A stretch of DNA of 64,000 bases, from NCBI GenBank assembly GCA_002083595.1, contig MSXT01000004.1, forward strand, positions 1-64,000, given 5' to 3'. The stretch's first letter is position 1; each line of letters opens with the position of its first letter. The notes under the pieces are model-generated. The model was not told where the DNA came from. It was given only the letters and a program-made list of their open reading frames with translations, and ran no database searches. Below are positions 17,692 to 26,741 of this stretch, piece by piece. A program made the position numbers and the translations under genes. This DNA comes from Proteobacteria bacterium ST_bin16 (GTDB taxonomy: Bacteria > Pseudomonadota > Gammaproteobacteria > Burkholderiales > Nitrosomonadaceae).

Positions 17692-17781
17692 GCCCGGGTG
17701 GTGAAATTGGTAGACACAAGGGACTTAAAATCCCTCGGGCCTAAAACGCCCGTGCCGGTTCGATTCCGGCTCCGGGCACCA
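17692..17781 (+). tRNA. tRNA-Leu(TAA)
   Basis: 90-nt class II tRNA with a long variable arm (CGGGCCTAAAACGCCCG). Acceptor GCCCGGG pairs with CTCCGGGC, anticodon TAA in ACTTAAAAT, T-arm GGTTCGATTCC, encoded CCA. Its last 60 bases are duplicated at 20313-20372, so it is the integration target of the neighbouring mobile DNA. Confidence 0.97.
17722..17781 (+). repeat. Left attachment repeat (3' part of tRNA-Leu)
   Basis: 60-bp segment from the anticodon arm to the CCA end of tRNA-Leu; matches 20313-20372 at 58 of 60 positions. Classic attL-type target-site duplication. Confidence 0.9.
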
Positions 17782-17926
17782 ATAATCAATAAGTTAGACT
17801 TATTTCATCTATCAAAAAATTTGCCTTTCTGCTCCGCAATTCTGAGAAATACAGGTCAATTTAACAAATAAAACCATCTAAGCGTAGAATTCGTGCAGGT
17901 GCTCAAAACACCTCTCAAAGTGAATA

Positions 17927-17955
17927 GCCACGCGCCCGATAGTCGTGGTTTTTTT
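17927..17955 (+). terminator. Probable intrinsic terminator after the tRNA cluster
   Basis: Short stem GCCACG / CGTGGT with an 11-nt loop followed by a run of seven T residues. Would end tRNA transcription just inside the integrated element. Confidence 0.55.
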
Positions 17956-18062
17956 ACGCCCATAGTTTGCCTATGGCTGGGTATGAGCACGCTTTATCGA
18001 TGTTTAGAAACGCGGTTGCAAATGGTGAATGCGGTTTAGCAGCCGCATAGTGGCGTGCAAAC

Positions 18063-18317
18063 GTGATGATCGCTGAAGCGATCAGCCATGTAGCCGGCAT
18101 CAAGTTCGTGATGGCAAATGAATTTGATTCGCTTGATCTATCAAGTCGCAGCACTTGTCTAAAGTGGCTCATCGGATGGGCGCGCAACCATGAAATTGAC
18201 TCGGTTCCGCTGTTCGGTACTTTAAAAGAAAAACCGGTAAAACTACCCGCAGAAGTAACTGCATATTGGATTCATGATGGCATAATTGTTTATCAAGCTA
18301 TGGAAGCCGCGACGTAG
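18063..18317 (+). pseudogene. C-terminal remnant of an SMC/RecN-like AAA ATPase
   Basis: 84 residues that resemble only the end of phage-island P-loop ATPases: MIAEAISHVAGIKFV then a D-loop-like strand (NEFDSLDLSSRS), KWLIGWARNHEIDSV and LFGTLKE. The ATP-binding N-terminal part is missing; upstream sequence shows no continuing frame. It lies in the small decayed element between the two tRNA-Leu repeats, so a truncated gene is the best reading. Translation of the fragment is doubtful. Confidence 0.5.
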
Positions 18318-18369
18318 TCGGTGAAGTAGGCAGGATTATTGAGATTAGATCGTATAAGGATAGGATGAA

Positions 18370-18522
18370 ATGAGTTTTTTCGAATGGCCGTGTGAATTGG
18401 CTTTCAGTGCTTGCACCTTTTTTGTAATGACAAAGGCTTTATTGGCATTAATTCTCTGCGTTATCTCGGCCGGGATGATTTTCATCGTAATAAAAGAAAT
18501 AATCAAAGATCTCAGGAAATAA
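18370..18522 (+). CDS. Small membrane protein
   Basis: 50-residue reading frame with GGATAGG upstream of ATG 18370. The middle (MTKALLALILCVISAGMIFIV) is one transmembrane helix, followed by a basic tail IKEIIKDLRK. No family recognised. Likely a minor gene of the decayed phage-like element. Confidence 0.45.
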   Translation: MSFFEWPCELAFSACTFFVMTKALLALILCVISAGMIFIVIKEIIKDLRK

Positions 18523-18646
18523 TAGAAGCTCCTACTCATATCGGAATATCAATAGAAACGCCCGGTGAGGGACTTTGAATCTCAGCCGGGCGTGGAGATC
18601 ATATGTGGATACGCTAATTTAGTATTGGACGGACATTAAAAAAACT

Positions 18647-18832
18647 TTAGGGATTATTAATCAAATTATTAATCCAGTCCGGGTTGGTATACCAATAATA
18701 TCCACCCGCAATGAGCAGGAAAACCACAATTAAAGCGACAACTACGCACATCAGAATATCGCTATTACTAAGTCGCAGACCGTCTGAATTGACGGTTTTG
18801 TTCTCGAATTCATTGGGATTATTGGTACTCAT
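18647..18832 (-). CDS. Small membrane protein
   Basis: 61 residues from ATG 18832, which has GAGG upstream. A polar Asn/Ser-rich N-terminus is followed by one hydrophobic helix (ILMCVVVALIVVFLLIAGGYYW) and a short Asn-rich tail. No recognised function; part of the small element bracketed by tRNA-Leu repeats. Confidence 0.5.
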   Translation of the reverse strand: MSTNNPNEFENKTVNSDGLRLSNSDILMCVVVALIVVFLLIAGGYYWYTNPDWINNLINNP

Positions 18833-19045
18833 GGTTAACCTCGTTTTTAATAAAAGCTGCAATGTAGCTGCAAAAAAATTATTGATCTGTTCGGTTGTTA
18901 ACATTAGGTCAGAAAATTTTGTGCATGATCTTAGAACTGTAATAGCGAAATTTACCGGAAGATTTTGGCGCGTTACTACTGAGCAACTGATTCAGATTTA
19001 AACAATTCAATAATTGATATCATCTTTAAATGGGGTTATGACCAA

Positions 19046-19222
19046 ATGAGCGAAACTCAATGGATAAAATGCAGCGAACAGATGCCCCCAGAGGACTATT
19101 CTTTGATAGTAATAAAGGTCAAAGGAAAAGTGCTCGGAAAAATAGTCAGCCTGGATTTTCATCGGTGCAACTATTACGCAACAGAGGATACTGAATGGTC
19201 TCTGACTCCAGCAGATAAATGA
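19046..19222 (+). CDS. Small phage-type protein (DUF551-like)
   Basis: 58 residues starting MSETQWIKCSEQMPPEDYS. The pattern W-I-x-C-S-x-x-M-P-x-x-x and a final W near the C-terminus resemble the DUF551 group of small phage proteins. Function unknown; its presence supports a phage-like origin of the decayed element. Confidence 0.5.
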   Translation: MSETQWIKCSEQMPPEDYSLIVIKVKGKVLGKIVSLDFHRCNYYATEDTEWSLTPADK

Positions 19223-19280
19223 CAACCCTTACGCGCTCATACGTACAGATAAATTAGAAATACCGAATCAATAGATTGTC

Positions 19281-20296
19281 ATGAGTTTGTTCCTTGATTC
19301 AGAAGACGTCTCCATACTGACTGGCAGAAAAACAAAATCCGGCCAGATTGACGCAAAGCCAGCACATCAAGAAATAATCACGTTTCGATATGTGGCAGAA
19401 CGCTATATTAGAAACATTATCCCACTAAAATCACCGGCAACACAAAAGGACAATCTCAGGGAATTGGAGCAGCTGTACAAATTCTTTGACGATCCACCTG
19501 TGCCGCTTCATAAGATTGAACCAATAAACATGAGGCAGTATCTTGACTGGCGCGGAGTAATAAGGGCAAATCGTGAGAAAGCACTATTCAACCACATTTG
19601 GAACAAGGAACGCGAATGAGGATATACAAACCTTCCAAACCCATGCGCTGGAATACGTGGATTCAAAGAGATGGGCCGCAAGAACGTTTATATTGATGAT
19701 GGCATGTATAGCGCGGTATATCGCACTGCGTCGCAGCCATTACGCGAGGCAGTAGATATGGTCAGCGACCTTCTGATGTGCTTAAAATGACAGACCACGA
19801 CATTCAGGATGGAGCGATTACCGTCACGCAGAATAAAACCGGCGCAAAACTCAGGATTAATATCGCAGGTGATTTGGATAACCTGATCAGAAAAATATCT
19901 GAACGCAAGGCAGCACATAAAATCATAAGTTTTTCTTTAATAGTTGATGATAAAGGTCAAAGATTGACGTCGCGCGCTTTACGAGGTCATTTTGACCGTG
20001 CCAGGGAGGCCGCCGGAATCAACAAGGAGTCATTCCAGTTTCGTGACCTGCAGGCGAAAGCAGCCACAGATACAGCGGAATTTACCGGCGACATCCGGCA
20101 AGCTCAAAAACAGCTTGAGCACACAAATATTACAATGACTGAACACTACGTTAAAAGCAGGAAAGGAGAGAGTAAACCCCATAAAAACGCGGAAATCCAC
20201 TCCGCAATCATGATTCGCATTATTGATTATTTGTGGTACTTTTTGCTGAAAAATTATAGTTTTGCGGAACGCAAAAACAAATATGTGATTGTTTAA
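19281..20296 (+). pseudogene. int: Tyrosine integrase, broken by a stop and a frameshifting deletion
   Basis: Phage-type integrase remnant. The N-terminal core-binding half is in one frame from ATG 19281 to a TGA at 19617, probably a former TGG Trp codon, because the same frame continues sensibly as GYTNLPNPCAGIRGFKEMGR and VYIDDGMYSAVYR up to REAVDM near 19758. Here a short deletion removes residues and shifts the frame; the catalytic half resumes as GQRPSDVLKMTDHDIQDG. The RDLR box reads FRDLQAKAA (an Arg to Gln change) while the Tyr in TMTEHYVKSRKGE is kept. It lies just before the right tRNA-Leu repeat, exactly where the integrase of a tRNA-targeting element sits. Inactive. Confidence 0.85.
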
Positions 20297-20312
20297 AAAA
20301 TATTATTTGACT

Positions 20313-20372
20313 GACTTAAAATCCCTCGGGCCTAAAACACCCGTGCCGGTTCGATTCCGGTTCCGGGCACCA
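20313..20372 (+). repeat. Right copy of the tRNA-Leu 3' end
   Basis: 60 bases matching 17722-17781 with two substitutions (G to A, C to T). It ends in CCA like the tRNA. On the minus strand it encodes the last residues and the stop codon of the serine recombinase gene. Confidence 0.9.
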
Positions 20373-21888
20373 TTTCGTTATTACCCATGCAGTTCTGCTC
20401 CAAAAGCGAGAATGGGAGCGACTTTTCAGGGGTTCTAAACCCCTCATTTCGGCAGTATTGAAGCCGTTCGCTAAAAGCGAGCTTTAGTACGGATCTTCTA
20501 TGCTCCAGTCTGTCAGAAACCCAGAGTTTCTGCGGGTTTGATAAAAACGAAAAGGCGGTTCTAAACGTTTCATCGAACGATTGCAGCGGACGACCGCATT
20601 TTGCGATTTTTTCATCGAGTTCGATTTTCTCCTCTTCAAGCTTACGTATCTTTTTCTCATAAGCCGTAATCAAGATTGCATTGTCGGCTTCCGCAATCCT
20701 GTCCAGGAATTGTTCGGTTTTGCGCTCGATCTGAATAAGATTACGGCGAATAGCGTCCGCTTCCTGTTTTGCGTCGTTACGTCGCACATTCCACAGATCG
20801 GTGAATAGTTCAGCGGCCAGGAAGAACATTTCCTGGGAAGGCTTCATTTCACTCAACAGCGCTTCAAACTCACCTTCCAGCTTGTCCTTGCGAACGGATT
20901 TGCCATATTGGCTGCATTTGACACCATTTTCTTTACCGTGGCACAAATAATAGGCATACAGCCCATTTCTGCCGCGCGACCAGCAGGCCGTCAGGGGTGT
21001 ACCGCAGCAGGCGCAGGCGACAAAGCCGCGCAGAGGGAAGTCCTCATTAATGTCCTTGCGCACTGGCGCTTTAGCTTCTCCCTTTAGCCGCGCCTGTATT
21101 CTCTGGAAGGTTTCAAAACTGATCAACGCTTCATGATGACCTTTGACTAGGTGGATATTCCAGTCCGGCTTATCAAGATACCCGGCATATAAAACACGAT
21201 TGAGGATTTCCTTTATCCTCTGCATATGCACAGTGCCGAATCTGTCCTTGGGAAAATGCGGCGACGAATGAAAAAACCGCATCAATTCGCCTTGCGACTC
21301 GAACCGGCCTGACGCGAATCCCTCCAGCCCTTCCGTAATGACGGAGGCGCAGGGCTGATCCGGAACGAGCAGCTTGCCGTGCTTGCCCACCTTGTCATAG
21401 CGATAACCGACTGGAGCGTTAAATACGAAATATCCGCTCATCATACGAGCTTTCATGCGATTTAAAACTTGCTCGGCGTTCTTCTCCCGCTGGTGTGCAG
21501 CTACCGAGGCTAATAAATGTTCGACCAACCTGCTGTCGGAATCGTCGCCAAATTCGATGGAAGGGGATTCCAGCTTGCCTCCGGCGGCGGCTATAGAAGC
21601 ACGCAAACGCAAGTGTGTCTCGATATCCCGAGCTAAACGCGAGATGTCATCAATGATGACTATTGGATTATCGGCACGATGCTTCTTGAGATACATCAGC
21701 ATCGCTTTCATGTTCAGGCGATCCAGCAATTTGCCAGTGATCCCTTCGTCATGGAAAACTTCCACGACGTCATAACCCTTATGTCTTGCGTATTCCCGGC
21801 AGCGCGTCTCCTGAGAAGCCAAGCCATGGCCTTCGGTCACCTGCTTCGGACTCGATACACGGCAATAGATAACCGCTTGTTGTGTCAT
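20332..21888 (-). CDS. Large serine recombinase / site-specific integrase
   Basis: About 518 residues from ATG 21888 (GAGGA upstream). N-terminal resolvase domain with VIYCRVSSPKQ (catalytic Ser), FHDEGITGK, VIIDDISRLARD and HQREKNAEQV; then the recombinase domain (FVFNAPVGYRYD, RIKEILNRVLYAGYLDKPDW), a zinc ribbon (ACACCGTPL ... YLCHGKENGVKCSQYGKSVRK) and a coiled-coil-rich C-terminus. It would integrate and excise the island. The last 13 codons lie in the duplicated tRNA-Leu end, giving the tail VPGTGIEPARVF, so the natural C-terminus may have been altered by integration. A conserved small gene is directly upstream. Confidence 0.9.
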   Translation of the reverse strand: MTQQAVIYCRVSSPKQVTEGHGLASQETRCREYARHKGYDVVEVFHDEGITGKLLDRLNMKAMLMYLKKHRADNPIVIIDDISRLARDIETHLRLRASIAAAGGKLESPSIEFGDDSDSRLVEHLLASVAAHQREKNAEQVLNRMKARMMSGYFVFNAPVGYRYDKVGKHGKLLVPDQPCASVITEGLEGFASGRFESQGELMRFFHSSPHFPKDRFGTVHMQRIKEILNRVLYAGYLDKPDWNIHLVKGHHEALISFETFQRIQARLKGEAKAPVRKDINEDFPLRGFVACACCGTPLTACWSRGRNGLYAYYLCHGKENGVKCSQYGKSVRKDKLEGEFEALLSEMKPSQEMFFLAAELFTDLWNVRRNDAKQEADAIRRNLIQIERKTEQFLDRIAEADNAILITAYEKKIRKLEEEKIELDEKIAKCGRPLQSFDETFRTAFSFLSNPQKLWVSDRLEHRRSVLKLAFSERLQYCRNEGFRTPEKSLPFSLLEQNCMGNNEMVPGTGIEPARVF

Positions 21889-21901
21889 GGCAGAATCCTC
21901 C

Positions 21902-22159
21902 TTATTCACCCGCATGGGATGTAGCTTTTAGGGGTGGCGATTTGATTGAATGATCTTTTGAATCTATCATGCCCCCTTGACTTTGCAAAGCTTCGCAATT
22001 TCTTTCCTGCAGGGCATGCTGAACTGGATGCTTATTGAAAGCCGCCGATACGAATTCATCCATAATCATATAAACATAGCGGATAATTTCTTCTTCGCGC
22101 TCTTTGCCCAGATTATACGGCGCGAGGTGCTTGCGGTATTTTTCTATATCCAGTTTCAT
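21902..22159 (-). CDS. Small protein paired with the serine recombinase
   Basis: 85 residues from ATG 22159; an upstream GTG at 22198 preceded by AAGGA is an alternative start. The core, KLDIEKYRKHLAPYNLGKERE followed by EEIIRYVYMIMDEFVSAAF, is helical and resembles small ORFs that precede serine recombinases in proteobacterial islands. It is 13 bases from the recombinase start on the same strand, so probably co-transcribed; a recombination-directionality or regulatory role is only a guess. Confidence 0.65.
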   Translation of the reverse strand: MKLDIEKYRKHLAPYNLGKEREEEIIRYVYMIMDEFVSAAFNKHPVQHALQERNCEALQSQGGMIDSKDHSIKSPPLKATSHAGE

Positions 22160-22463
22160 AGCAGACACGAATGCATGCTTCTGCCGGGGCAAAAGCACGT
22201 TCCTTAAGAGTTGAAGATGCAGGAATTATGAGAGCTTCCTGCTTAATAGGCGGGAAACAGCTGAATCGAATTCACCGAGAGAACTGCGACCCGAGGACAC
22301 AGATCTGGTAATTTGACTAATTGATAGGATCTTTAAAACAATGAGTCAAGGAATAAATTCCTTGAACAGCCTAAAGCAGGATATGAAGAGCTGTTAATAT
22401 GCAGCTGCTCTGGCGCTGTTCAGCGCATGTTAAACTTGTGATTTTCATCCAGGAGTTGCTCCA

Positions 22464-23426
22464 ATGTATCGTGAAGCGAGAAAAGCGTTGATTATCGGTA
22501 TCGACGATTATCCATGCAGCCCGCTTAAAGGCTGCGTGTCAGACGCAGTAAAGCTGAGTAAGCTGCTCAAGTCACACTATGATGGGAAGCCCAATTTCGA
22601 AACCAAAACGCTGCTCTCATCCAATGGAAAAATCGAAAAAAAATTACTTAAGGAAGAAATTGAGAATCTATTTTCCGGAAGTCCAGTTATCGCCCTTTTG
22701 TATTTCGCAGGGCATGGCTATTTAAATTCCTATGGCGGTTATCTGGTTACGCAAGACTTCGACCGATATGACGAAGGTGTGTCGATGGACGAAATTATGC
22801 GATGCGCCAATGAATCTGAGGCTCAAAATAAAGTCATTATTCTTGATTGCTGTTATTCTGGAAGGCTTGCAGCCCCTCGACTGGTGAATAGAAAAGTATC
22901 GGAACTTGCAGACGGCGTTACGATATTAACCTCCTGCCAAGCAACCGAAACCGCACAGGAAAACAACAAAAAAGGAATTTTCTCATCGCTCTTGCTAGAC
23001 GCTATCGATGGGCAATGTGCCGATTTGACCGGAAACATCCTGCCCAGCAATATTTATGCGTATATAGACAGAACACTGGGCCAATGGGGAGGACAAAGGC
23101 CGATTTTTAAAACAAATGTATCTGCATTTATTTCATTGAAAGAAGTGGAACCGCTCATAGAACTGTCCGTATTGAGAAAAATTATTACTTATTTCTCAGA
23201 CAGGGACGCTGAATATCCACTTGACCCAGGCTATGAATTTACCGAGCCAGCTGCGGATGATAAATGCGTGGCAATATTCAAAGAGCTGCAAAAAATGGAA
23301 GGTGTCGGATTGGTTGCTCCGGTAGGAGAAGAGCATATGTATTACGCTGCAATAAACAGTAAATCCTGTCGGCTTACAAACCTTGGAAAACAATATTGGA
23401 GTCTGATTAAATTGGAAAAAGTCTAA
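22464..23426 (+). CDS. Caspase-like (peptidase C14 family) protease
   Basis: 320 residues. Caspase-hemoglobinase fold signatures: KALIIGIDDYP with CVSDAVKLSKLL, catalytic His84 in YFAGHGY, and catalytic Cys130 in IILDCCYSG, followed by GVTILTSCQATETAQE and GIFSSLLLDAI. The caspase domain ends near residue 215; a C-terminal ~100 residues (from ELSVLRKIITYFSDRDAEYP) form a separate helical/winged domain of unknown type. Caspase-like proteases in bacteria often execute abortive defence. It is 3 bases upstream of a multi-helix membrane protein gene, so the two are an operon. Confidence 0.88.
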   Translation: MYREARKALIIGIDDYPCSPLKGCVSDAVKLSKLLKSHYDGKPNFETKTLLSSNGKIEKKLLKEEIENLFSGSPVIALLYFAGHGYLNSYGGYLVTQDFDRYDEGVSMDEIMRCANESEAQNKVIILDCCYSGRLAAPRLVNRKVSELADGVTILTSCQATETAQENNKKGIFSSLLLDAIDGQCADLTGNILPSNIYAYIDRTLGQWGGQRPIFKTNVSAFISLKEVEPLIELSVLRKIITYFSDRDAEYPLDPGYEFTEPAADDKCVAIFKELQKMEGVGLVAPVGEEHMYYAAINSKSCRLTNLGKQYWSLIKLEKV

Positions 23427-23429
23427 GCG

Positions 23430-24827
23430 ATGGATAGATCTAGTTTTTATTCTACCCCAATAGCTGGACTTTTTATAAAAATAATGTTCGCTGTCAATTT
23501 CGTTGCGATAGCCATAGCTTATTTCGACGCAATTATCCCAGAAGCAAATTTACTATCCACATCGTATTGGCATTGGTTGATTATTTCTACATTAATCATA
23601 TTGTTCCTTTTGTGGAAGCACTACAAAACCTTTAACAAACAACTTGATATGATGGTGGCCAACGTGCTCTCGGGCAGTAACGCTAAGCCTATATTGCTAT
23701 ATCTAAGACCCTTTGTTTCTGATGGCTACCTTATTATTCGCCCAGCAAATGGGATCTTAGAGGTGGTTGATACAGCCAATGTATTCGAGGGAAAACTGCT
23801 ATCTGTAGTATGTGAAAAGTACATTCCAGTAAAATTCGACGAATCTGAAAATAATGAATCAAAAAAACTCCTCTATAAAATTCGGGCGATGTTTTCCTAT
23901 AGATGCGGAAGGCATTTTGACGATACGGATGATTGGCCGGGCACGGTCGATGGAATGCTAGATAGATGTGCGCTATGTATTATCGTGCCTCCTGGCACAC
24001 CCGATTCTTCTACATCGGAGGAAATTAAAATGGCGCTGGAGCGTTCCATCGTGGAAAAGCTTGTTTTTATCATGCCCGATAAAGACACCCACTTTAAGAC
24101 CAATGAAGGAATAAAAATATCCGCCAAACAGCTTTGGGAAAACTTGCTGCAAATAACACAAGATAAAATCCAGCTTCCTAGTTACTCTAGGAAAGGTGGA
24201 TTTGTACTTTCAGTTAACGGACGAATGACGCTTATAGAATCATGTCACGGTTTTGATTGGTTTTACAAGAAAGCGATGAAAAAAATTTTCATGACTGGAA
24301 AATTGACGTGTTCCAACTGGCTCGGCAGCTTGAAAATAACGTATAAATTGGTATGGCAGTTTTTACCGCTTTCAGTTTTTTACGCGTTCATTTCTTTATA
24401 TCTCATTTTTCCCGATCTATCAGAATCGAAAAGAGGCGAGGCTTCAGTATTCGCCGCCTCTTTCACCTTCCTGCTACTTCACATGCGAGCTTTTTATCGT
24501 TTTTGCGGTAAATTTTTTCTTACTAAAGATCGGGTGACAAGCCTATTCATCTCCACCATTGTTGCGCTTACAATGGGGTGGGTGACCGTGTCATATATAG
24601 TTTTGAATAAATGGGAAGTTTTTTTGATAGATATATTGGGGCCGAAATGGATAACAAAGCCGGATTTTGGTTCTACTAATTTTTCTATCTCTTACATACT
24701 TTTTGAATTGTTTTTATTATGGTCTGTGGCATCAGTGTTTGTATATCTGGCAGCTTTTTTGTTTTTTCGAGGACAACAAAGGCTGGAATTCAAGGCGGTA
24801 TCACAAGTCGATAATTCACATGGATAA
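23430..24827 (+). CDS. Multi-pass membrane protein paired with the caspase
   Basis: 465 residues. Two N-terminal helices (about 12-35 and 47-65), a cytosolic domain of roughly 240 residues, then about four C-terminal helices. The cytosolic domain starts KPILLYLRPFVSDG and continues LDRCALCIIVPPGTPDSSTSEEIKM and KLVFIMPDKDT, alternating strand/helix as in Rossmann-like or TIR-like folds, but I cannot assign it firmly. Candidate target, sensor or membrane-disrupting effector of the caspase encoded 3 bases upstream. Its 3' end overlaps a convergent ankyrin gene by 12 bases. AT-rich, like other island cargo. Confidence 0.7.
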   Translation: MDRSSFYSTPIAGLFIKIMFAVNFVAIAIAYFDAIIPEANLLSTSYWHWLIISTLIILFLLWKHYKTFNKQLDMMVANVLSGSNAKPILLYLRPFVSDGYLIIRPANGILEVVDTANVFEGKLLSVVCEKYIPVKFDESENNESKKLLYKIRAMFSYRCGRHFDDTDDWPGTVDGMLDRCALCIIVPPGTPDSSTSEEIKMALERSIVEKLVFIMPDKDTHFKTNEGIKISAKQLWENLLQITQDKIQLPSYSRKGGFVLSVNGRMTLIESCHGFDWFYKKAMKKIFMTGKLTCSNWLGSLKITYKLVWQFLPLSVFYAFISLYLIFPDLSESKRGEASVFAASFTFLLLHMRAFYRFCGKFFLTKDRVTSLFISTIVALTMGWVTVSYIVLNKWEVFLIDILGPKWITKPDFGSTNFSISYILFELFLLWSVASVFVYLAAFLFFRGQQRLEFKAVSQVDNSHG

Positions 24828-25610
24828 GTCGTCAATAGTCGGCTTCCTGGCATAATCCGGACGTTTATCAAAGAGCGTTTCAATATCTACGCCTCGTTCT
24901 TTGGCTTGTTTTATGGTTTCAACATCAAGACGATCAGCCAGAACGCTATTCTTACAACTGTGATAAGAATAATCACAGGCTAAATCTTCTGTTACATTGG
25001 TTCTCAGAAGGTAGTCGCAGCGTCCGCTATCCATCAATATTTCTGCATATTCCCACTTATTACCGGCCATTGCATTGTGTAAAGCCGTGCGCCCGGTTAA
25101 TGGATGTTGAAAATTAATCGGAAAATCGCAATTCAGATACTCACGAAGCGTATCCTCATCGCCGTATTTCGCCGATTCTAAAAGTACCAGCCCTAATTTG
25201 AGCAATTCTCTTTCACGCCCTGCAATGAGACTCTGATTATGGCCTTCCATTTTGCGCAACCCTGTTTTTATTTCTGCAGTTCTTTCATACATAATGTCCT
25301 GATACGGGTCGATGTCGGAAATGGCTTTTCCCAGTCGCTCTATAATCCGGTCGACTTCCTTTGCCTTATCGAAGTCCTTCATGGCAATTCCTTTCCGCTC
25401 AGTGCCATTCACAAGATCAGTAAGCTCGGAATTCAATCTCGCGAGAATGATGGATATATCATCGCTTAATCCTTCCAAAGGCGAATACGCTAATAATCGC
25501 CGCCGCGTTTTTGTTTCTGCCCCCAGATTATCCAAGATCATACCCAGAACCGAGTGTTTTTCTCCATTGAGTACTGACTTCACATGTGTGCGCCATACTT
25601 TATTGCGCAT
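24816..25610 (-). CDS. Ankyrin-repeat protein
   Basis: 264 residues. The N-terminal ~130 residues are helical and charged (a long segment around DFDKAKEVDRIIERLGKAI). The C-terminal half contains ankyrin-type helices: LGLVLLESAKYGDEDTLREYL, NFQHPLTGRTALHNAMAGNKW, EYAEILMDSGR. Two to three repeats are recognisable. It is convergent with and overlaps the caspase/membrane protein operon, and may be a regulator or an unrelated island gene. No secretion signal visible. Confidence 0.7.
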   Translation of the reverse strand: MRNKVWRTHVKSVLNGEKHSVLGMILDNLGAETKTRRRLLAYSPLEGLSDDISIILARLNSELTDLVNGTERKGIAMKDFDKAKEVDRIIERLGKAISDIDPYQDIMYERTAEIKTGLRKMEGHNQSLIAGRERELLKLGLVLLESAKYGDEDTLREYLNCDFPINFQHPLTGRTALHNAMAGNKWEYAEILMDSGRCDYLLRTNVTEDLACDYSYHSCKNSVLADRLDVETIKQAKERGVDIETLFDKRPDYARKPTIDDLSM

Positions 25611-25654
25611 TCTTCTCCACCTTTACCATATTTTTTTCAATAACCACAAGAAAA

Positions 25655-26521
25655 TTATATAACTCTATGGAATATTAGAACATTATTGGATTTTCCAGAT
25701 AACCATATATTCAAAATATTTTGCCCACCCCCACCAATGTCAGCTTCGCAGAACTGTTCGGCAATCGGCTGGTTTAAGAATAGGAGGGTTTTAACAGGCT
25801 CATCAGCCCACGATTCCTTTTCATTCACACCTAAGGGAATGTATAGATGATTGCTTTTCTCAGTCTGGTTTTTAAGAACGCAAAAAAGAGAATCGTTAGG
25901 CGAGATCACGATCCAGCCTTCATATCTAAAGTCTTCCGTCTCAGACTTGCCTCCAGTACCTGAGCTCCCACTTCTAACCTCATCTATACATATAGACAAG
26001 GTATGTTCATTCTCTCCACAATGTACTGTTAAATAAAGCGATGTGGCATCGCTATGAAATTCGAAACTGCCAGTTAACAGTTCTGCATATAAATCGGGCT
26101 TTTCTTCAACGTTCTCGTACAAAAAATCCTTCAGATATTGTGCAGCTTTAGGCAAAATCGGTTTGTCATACAGTTTTTCTTCTGTGAGATCAGACCAGGG
26201 ACGTGCATCTTCACTCGTCAGCCAACAGGCTATGGCTAATAAGGTTAATTCACCTGGCCAGATAACTTTTCCTTGTGCAAATCTTGCAAAGTTATCCGAT
26301 CTTCCCAAATTTACTTTTGTTTCATAACAGAACGGCTTTGGCCATTTGTTACGTACTGAATCTGGAATGTTATGCTCGAAATATTCTTCAATCCTCTCAG
26401 CTGTACTACTCCAGTTCCATTTTTCTTCTTTCTGTGCGTTTTTATAGGCTTGCAACAGAGCATTTCTCAATTTTTCTCGTTGATCTTGGCTAAATATATA
26501 GACGCGCTTTCTGCCTTGCAT
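25655..26521 (-). CDS. Hypothetical protein
   Basis: 288 residues, family not recognised. The N-terminal half is helical and basic (QDQREKLRNALLQAYKNAQ, then WNWSSTAERIEEYF), with KWPKPFCYETKVNLGRSDNFA suggesting a nucleic-acid or protein-binding module. The C-terminal half is beta-rich (LYLTVHCGENEHTLSICID, EGWIVISPNDSLFCVLKNQ). It is 44 bases upstream of the ankyrin gene on the same strand and probably in its operon. Confidence 0.6.
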   Translation of the reverse strand: MQGRKRVYIFSQDQREKLRNALLQAYKNAQKEEKWNWSSTAERIEEYFEHNIPDSVRNKWPKPFCYETKVNLGRSDNFARFAQGKVIWPGELTLLAIACWLTSEDARPWSDLTEEKLYDKPILPKAAQYLKDFLYENVEEKPDLYAELLTGSFEFHSDATSLYLTVHCGENEHTLSICIDEVRSGSSGTGGKSETEDFRYEGWIVISPNDSLFCVLKNQTEKSNHLYIPLGVNEKESWADEPVKTLLFLNQPIAEQFCEADIGGGGQNILNIWLSGKSNNVLIFHRVI

Positions 26522-26741
26522 TTCCTTAAATCACCTCTGTTTATATTTTTCGGCTTATCTTACCACTGCTACAAATACCCATCTTCAATCCATTTTTTGA
26601 CCTCTAATGAGGGGGGCGTGAGGAGGACAGCTGCAAAAATTTTCTAAACTCCTACTCAGCTTACTTGTTTTTTCGTAAGCAAAAAAACTATGCGCGTAGC
26701 TCTATTAACGAACCGGACGCGGTTCATTTCGGAGAGTAATT

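Noticed and set aside
18345..18539. Minus-strand frame in the decayed element
   Set aside because: Overlaps the better-supported small membrane protein on the other strand.
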